From NCBI RefSeq assembly GCF_964340395.1, contig NC_135557.1:5148216-5212215 (forward strand): a stretch of DNA of 64,000 nt. The letters run 5' to 3'. The position numbers were made by a program, and so were the translations under genes. The first letter of the stretch is position 1. Every line of letters starts with the position of its first letter. Under the pieces are notes generated by a model. That model had not been told where the DNA came from. It made no database searches and was given only the letters and a program-made list of their open reading frames with translations. Shown piece after piece: positions 59,442 through 64,000 of the stretch. The DNA is from Glandiceps talaboti (lineage: Eukaryota > Hemichordata > Enteropneusta > Spengelidae).

Positions 59442-60216
59442 GTTAGAGACAGAGAGAACGAGCTCAAACTAGGTATACACCGACTCGTAACTTCGGAAGT
59501 AAAATTTAAATGTTGTGTTTTGTAAATCTGACAAAACATACTCGTACTCTATCACCTTAGGCCATGTGTCAACAAGTGGATAGAAATCGAAAAGACACGA
59601 CAAGCCAGTCTGTACGTGATCAGCATACAGAGAACGGTGTCACCGTAAGCCAACAACAAACACTTGATTCACTCAAAGGCCAGTCAAGCGGGGCTGGTGA
59701 ACAACGCATGCGTGGAGAAAACAATGCTGAAGGGACGTGTAAGGGGAATTCAAAAGGTAGATAGTAAATCATTACTGACCTTCGTCCTACATACCAACAA
59801 CCTTATCTCATGTTTCACATATTTATTGACGGTGGGTGTCAAACGTCGTAAACATTCCATTGTTCCTCTTACCATACTGGTCATATAGTAATTTTCAATC
59901 TCTGCTCCTTGAGTTTTGCCTACAGAGATTAGGCACTCTATAAGTTTACTTCAGTATTATTATTATCATTGTTAGACAATCTGGAGTGGTGAATCAGAAA
60001 ATGATATAATGTGTATGATAATGGAAACCCATATTACTTGGAAAGTTGACAGAACAATGACTATTAAGAACACAAACAGCGTACACCATTGTTACCAATG
60101 GCAACAATGATAACAACTCTAGTACTGTCATTAATTTGACATTCCTCAAAAAGGTCAAGGTGACATACACTAAGAAAACCACACGTGTTATTTTGAACTT
60201 GATGGCACACATAATT

Positions 60217-60270
<54 letters not shown>

Positions 60271-63187
60271 GTTGCAACAACAACACTAACGATGACAGCA
60301 ATGACAGTCAGACATCTTACACTGGTGACTGATTAGTCTAAGGTTGTTTCCACTTTAAAATGTTTTGCTCAGGACATGACAATGGGAAAGATACGGCTGG
60401 AGAGAAACTAGACGCAATGACAATAAGGTTATTAGTTTTGTCAGAGTTTGCCAAGGACGTTAAATCGGCACATCCATCAGTGAAAATGAAGATCAACGAA
60501 AACGACATCATATTTGATGGAGAAGAGCGAGACGTAGAATCCGTGAAAGCCTTGATGAAGAAAAGGATAAAAGATTTCCAGAGAAGAGAATTGGACGCAC
60601 CTGACATCGCTTTATATTTGGAGTCAGAAAAAGCAGAACACTTACTTGAAGACGTCTTTCACAGTAACGACATTCATGCAGTTTTCTATACCAAAGGAGC
60701 TGTTGTCAACGTATATGCAATTGACGAGACCCAGCTTGATAAAGCTGTGAATACTTTGATGTCAACTATTTCTCACCTAAAGGTACCTTTAGACACCTAT
60801 TCTGCACACGCCGCACATGGGTCAAAATGGGATCGGTTTGCGCACGCCATCGAAGATGAATGCTCTGTACAAGTTATCATGGACGATAAATTAGGCGAGC
60901 CGGTGCTAATCGTTGTTGGGTTCAAAGATTACTTAGAATATGCAGTCACGGAGGTAAGAAATTATTTAGAGACTGGAGAAGTGGTAGACTATTTGATAGA
61001 AACACGGCCAGCCCAGCTGAGATACGTACTTGAAGTTAAAAGCGATGAGCTGACGAAGATTACCGAGCAAGGCTTTTCATTTATTGAGACAATTGATAAC
61101 GGCAGAAAATGCGGGATTTTGATCCACGCCACCAGAATGAAAATGGAACAAACCGTCAAACAAATTGAACAGCTTCTCGGAGACATTCGTCACAAAACAC
61201 ATCATATTGACAGTCCGGATATGTCAATGGTCTTCATGGACAACCAGAAGGAATACATTAAACAAGTAGAAAAGGGAACTAATTGCCGTATAGATGTTAC
61301 AGTTTCAGGTTTAACGAGCGCACACCATGGTAATCAAAGACACCGGCGGGGAAGACCCAAAGCTAAGGCAGTGATAGTTGCCTCTACACATGTAAGAGAT
61401 GGACGAAATATTGCCGTTGCTGTTGGGGACATAACAGGTATGACCGTTGATGCCATCGTCAATGCCGCTAATGATACACTTCAACACGGCGGAGGTCTAG
61501 CTAAAGCTATAGTAGATGCAGGTGAGAATAATGTCTACGCCATAATTATAGTTAACTTGTTTTGTGCGATTAATGTAAGTTAACATTTAAAGAGGATGAT
61601 GGGAAATTGTGGGCTCCATAGTTTTACACACAATCATCCACCAGGAGTCTTTTGTCAACATGAATAGTATAAATACATACTACTCCAGATATTTACAAAA
61701 TGGTATGGTTTTTGATCATTCATAGCAAACAGAAAACGAACCAGTGTCTTAGGGGGCCCGTACTTAATGCTATCTGTCTCATCGTAACAACTTGAAAATG
61801 ATTGGTCGGTAGGTCGACGGTTGGTTACAGATAAGAAAAGCATGTGTGCACTGGGGGTACTTTCATGACCATACTTCAATAGTTTGAATTATTTTGAAAT
61901 AAACAAAGTCAGAAAGACAATTCTAACTACTTGTTTCATTAAAGTTCCGAAATTTCGTAAGCAATAAATGATTTCATTCAGACATGCACTCGAGAATGGA
62001 TATTGCACAATCAGTAAAGCTGTGATATTTTTCCAAATTCCGCCATAGAGGGCGACATGTTTTATAATTTCGCCAGATTGATTAAATGTAGAGACCGTCG
62101 GATTATGAGAACCACAGAATTAAGTAGGACGATCTTTAGAGCAACATACCAACACAGGCAATATCTCCTTCCCTCTAAGTCCAACTTTTTCGCTATTATC
62201 AGCACCAACAACATTTTGTGAAAGAATCTGCTGTATAACATTTTTTACTCTTCATTTTGTTAGGTGGTAGCATCATCCAGGACGAGAGTAACCAATTGCG
62301 TAGACAGTTCGGTAAAGTACGAGACGGGCAGGTCGTATCGACTGGTGCAGGCAGATTACTTTGCAGGCGAGTCATTCATGCAGTCGGACCACGGTGGAAC
62401 GTAAACTACAAACTTGCCGAAAAACAACGGGAATTTGAAATCTCAAAAACGAAAAACCTACTCGCTGATGCTGTTCAAAATAGTTTAATTGAAGCAGAAA
62501 AATACCAGTGCAAGTCCATTGCTATTCCCGCTATTAGTGCTGGAATTTTCGGATTTCCACTCGATTTGTGCGCTGATGTCATTCTAAGATCTATCGACAA
62601 GTTTTGCAAGACAAATCCACCTAAACATTTGCACAGTATTTACCTGGTTGATAACAGCGAGGATACCTGTTTCTATTTCCAAAAGTCGCTGATAGAAACA
62701 ATTGGAATTGACACAGCCAAAGCTAAACCACAAGGTGATGTATTTTTTATAAGCATTCTAACTTTAGACTCTGTTAAGTTGTATGGGTTCCGCTCATTGT
62801 CATCACTTATGACTTACACCCAGCAGTGTGAACCGTACGGTTAAGCGTCCACAACGACACAATTTTCAGTGTACCCAACCAACTCGTTGATTGCCAAAAA
62901 TACTAATTTTCGACGAAAAATATACGGATAAATTTGGCATCGTCACCATCATCTCAGCCATATATTACTATAATATTTCTGTACTGTTATGATATTTCTT
63001 ACACTTTTGTGTGCTCTTGTTTCAATATTCAGTAGAAGTCACTAAACAGGAAGTGACGTCAGAGAGTGATGAAGACCAACATCAATTTCATCAACAAGCT
63101 ACCAACGTGACTGATGACAATAGTATGGTGTGTACCGCTGAAGGAAAAATGATAATGCTCGTAGAGGGCAGTCTTGCCAATCAAGAA
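57574..63187 (+). CDS. PARP14-like macrodomain protein, 5' part (six exons, continues past the window)
   Basis: Exons 57574-57685, 58809-58918, 59561-59756, 60373-61521, 62264-62734 and 63033-63187 join in frame to 731 codons. Residues 1-139 are hydrophilic and disordered-looking. About 145-485 hold at least three KH/RRM-like alpha-beta modules of the sort preceding macrodomains in PARP14. A macrodomain runs from about 488 to 675, with DITGMTVDAIVNAAND, HGGGLAKAI and, after the exon 4-5 junction, the glycine-rich end SIAIPAISAGIFGFP; these contact ADP-ribose in the family. Exon 6 starts a new unit (CTAEGKMIMLVEGSLANQE) that looks like the beginning of a second macrodomain. Such proteins read, and sometimes remove or add, mono-ADP-ribose and act in innate immunity in vertebrates. 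The catalytic ART domain, if present, lies beyond 64000. Confidence 0.88.
58392..58536. repeat. (ATACA)n then (ACAAC)n pentanucleotide microsatellite in intron 1
   Basis: Clean CAATA units shifting to CAACA with CAGCA variants. Confidence 0.95.
58809..58918 (+). CDS. PARP14-like exon 2
   Basis: Acceptor TTTTATTAACAG, 37 codons (DSSHIPDDKEKNGYQDVNGD), donor CAGCAG/GTAATT. Phase fits exons 1 and 3. Function unknown, low complexity. Confidence 0.7.
59265..59442. repeat. Compound (AG)n, (AGGC)n, (AGAC)n microsatellite in intron 2
   Basis: Purine-rich run 59269-59340, then GGCA and GACA units. The minus-strand ORF is a by-product. Confidence 0.96.
59561..59756 (+). CDS. PARP14-like exon 3
   Basis: Acceptor TATCACCTTAG, starts AMCQQVDRNRKDTTSQS; Gln/Ser/Gly-rich, disordered-looking. 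Donor AAAAG/GTAGAT is weaker than the others, so the 3' edge is less sure. Confidence 0.7.
60218..60270. repeat. (CAA)n trinucleotide microsatellite in intron 3
   Basis: About 17 CAA units. Confidence 0.95.
60373..61521 (+). CDS. PARP14-like exon 4 (KH-like modules and start of macrodomain 1)
   Basis: Acceptor TTTTGCTCAG, 382 full codons, donor GATGCAG/GTGAGA. Repeated alpha-beta modules (for example VKMKINENDIIFDGEE, VLIVVGFKDYLEYAVTEV, MVFMDNQKEYIKQVEKG), then DITGMTVDAIVNAAND and GGGLAKAIVDA. The macrodomain is split by the intron after VDAG. Confidence 0.93.
62264..62734 (+). CDS. PARP14-like exon 5 (rest of macrodomain 1)
   Basis: Acceptor CATTTTGTTAG, starts GSIIQDESNQLRRQFGKV, with TGAGRLLCRRVIHAVGPRW and the PAISAGIFGFP loop. 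Donor CACAAG/GTGATG. Confidence 0.93.
63033..63187 (+). CDS. PARP14-like exon 6 (linker and start of macrodomain 2)
   Basis: Acceptor TTTCAATATTCAG, VEVTKQEVTSESDEDQHQF then MVCTAEGKMIMLVEGSLANQ, donor GAA/GTGAGT. Phase 0 at the end; the next exon is outside the window. Confidence 0.82.
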
Positions 63188-63289
63188 GTGAGTTGAGTTT
63201 CAACCAGTGTTGTTATCAAGGCGTTCATTGAATGTGTTTGTGTGTATAGATAGCCAGACAAACAGACTAGGTTCTTGAAAATGTTATAT

Positions 63290-63896
<607 letters not shown>

Positions 63897-64000
63897 AGAA
63901 TATTCTTTGTATAGGCTTCAGTGTTAATAGCATATCGTTTTCACGCTGACCATTTAAATGAAATTCAAAATCTTTCTCAAATGTTTTGTAATACTAATTT

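Noticed and set aside
59240-59539. 99-codon minus-strand ORF with Ser/Leu/Cys repeats
   Set aside because: Translation of (AG)n/(AGAC)n microsatellite within a PARP14-like intron.

Overview
This window is animal (metazoan) nuclear DNA. Genes are split by GT-AG introns and their codons are rejoined across introns in consistent phase. The DNA between exons is AT-rich and full of di- to pentanucleotide microsatellites, MITE-like elements and 5'-truncated non-LTR retrotransposons. The gene families (TRIM-type NHL propeller, LRR/relaxin-receptor-like GPCR, orphan monocarboxylate transporter, PARP14-like macrodomain protein) are typical of invertebrate genomes with expanded gene families, such as cephalochordates, hemichordates and lophotrochozoans. 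The sequence alone does not fix the species. There is nothing prokaryotic: no operons, Shine-Dalgarno sites or CRISPR.

Layout. 1-16.49 kb is one uninterrupted 60-bp satellite of about 275 units with nested higher-order repeats. 16.49-19.2 kb holds a minus-strand LINE scrap and a 2.2-kb LINE with a 14-bp target-site duplication, inserted in a 53-bp minisatellite. 19.2-21.99 kb looks intronic and carries a cluster of X-box-like palindromes and another LINE 3' end. 21.99-22.78 kb is a terminal exon encoding an NHL beta-propeller. 22.8-35 kb has no confident gene. It contains an 86-bp tandem repeat, MITEs, and a LINE with a (TGAA)n tail. 35.07-42.35 kb is the 3' half of an LRR-containing GPCR gene: two 72-bp LRR exons, a candidate third, and a large hinge-plus-7TM exon. 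43.4-45.0 kb holds scattered exons of a degenerate kinase-like gene and a signal-peptide exon. 49.1-55.2 kb is a complete four-exon monocarboxylate-transporter-like gene of 467 codons. 57.57 kb to the window end is the 5' part of a PARP14-like gene: six exons, 731 codons, one full macrodomain and the start of a second.

The most unusual structure is in the LRR-GPCR gene. The intron after LRR exon B begins with about 157 tandem 24-bp copies of its own 5' splice-site junction (last exon bases plus GTAAGT). A candidate upstream intron of the same gene begins with about 15 tandem 48-bp copies of its own junction. The gene therefore carries roughly 170 potential U1-type donor sites directly behind real donors. 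I know of no named system that matches this.

The genes are neighbours rather than a pathway. All recognised coding exons are on the plus strand. Mobile elements have shaped the window: three copies of one MITE family (two within or beside the GPCR and transporter genes), a MITE with two CRE palindromes, and LINE tails that seeded microsatellites.
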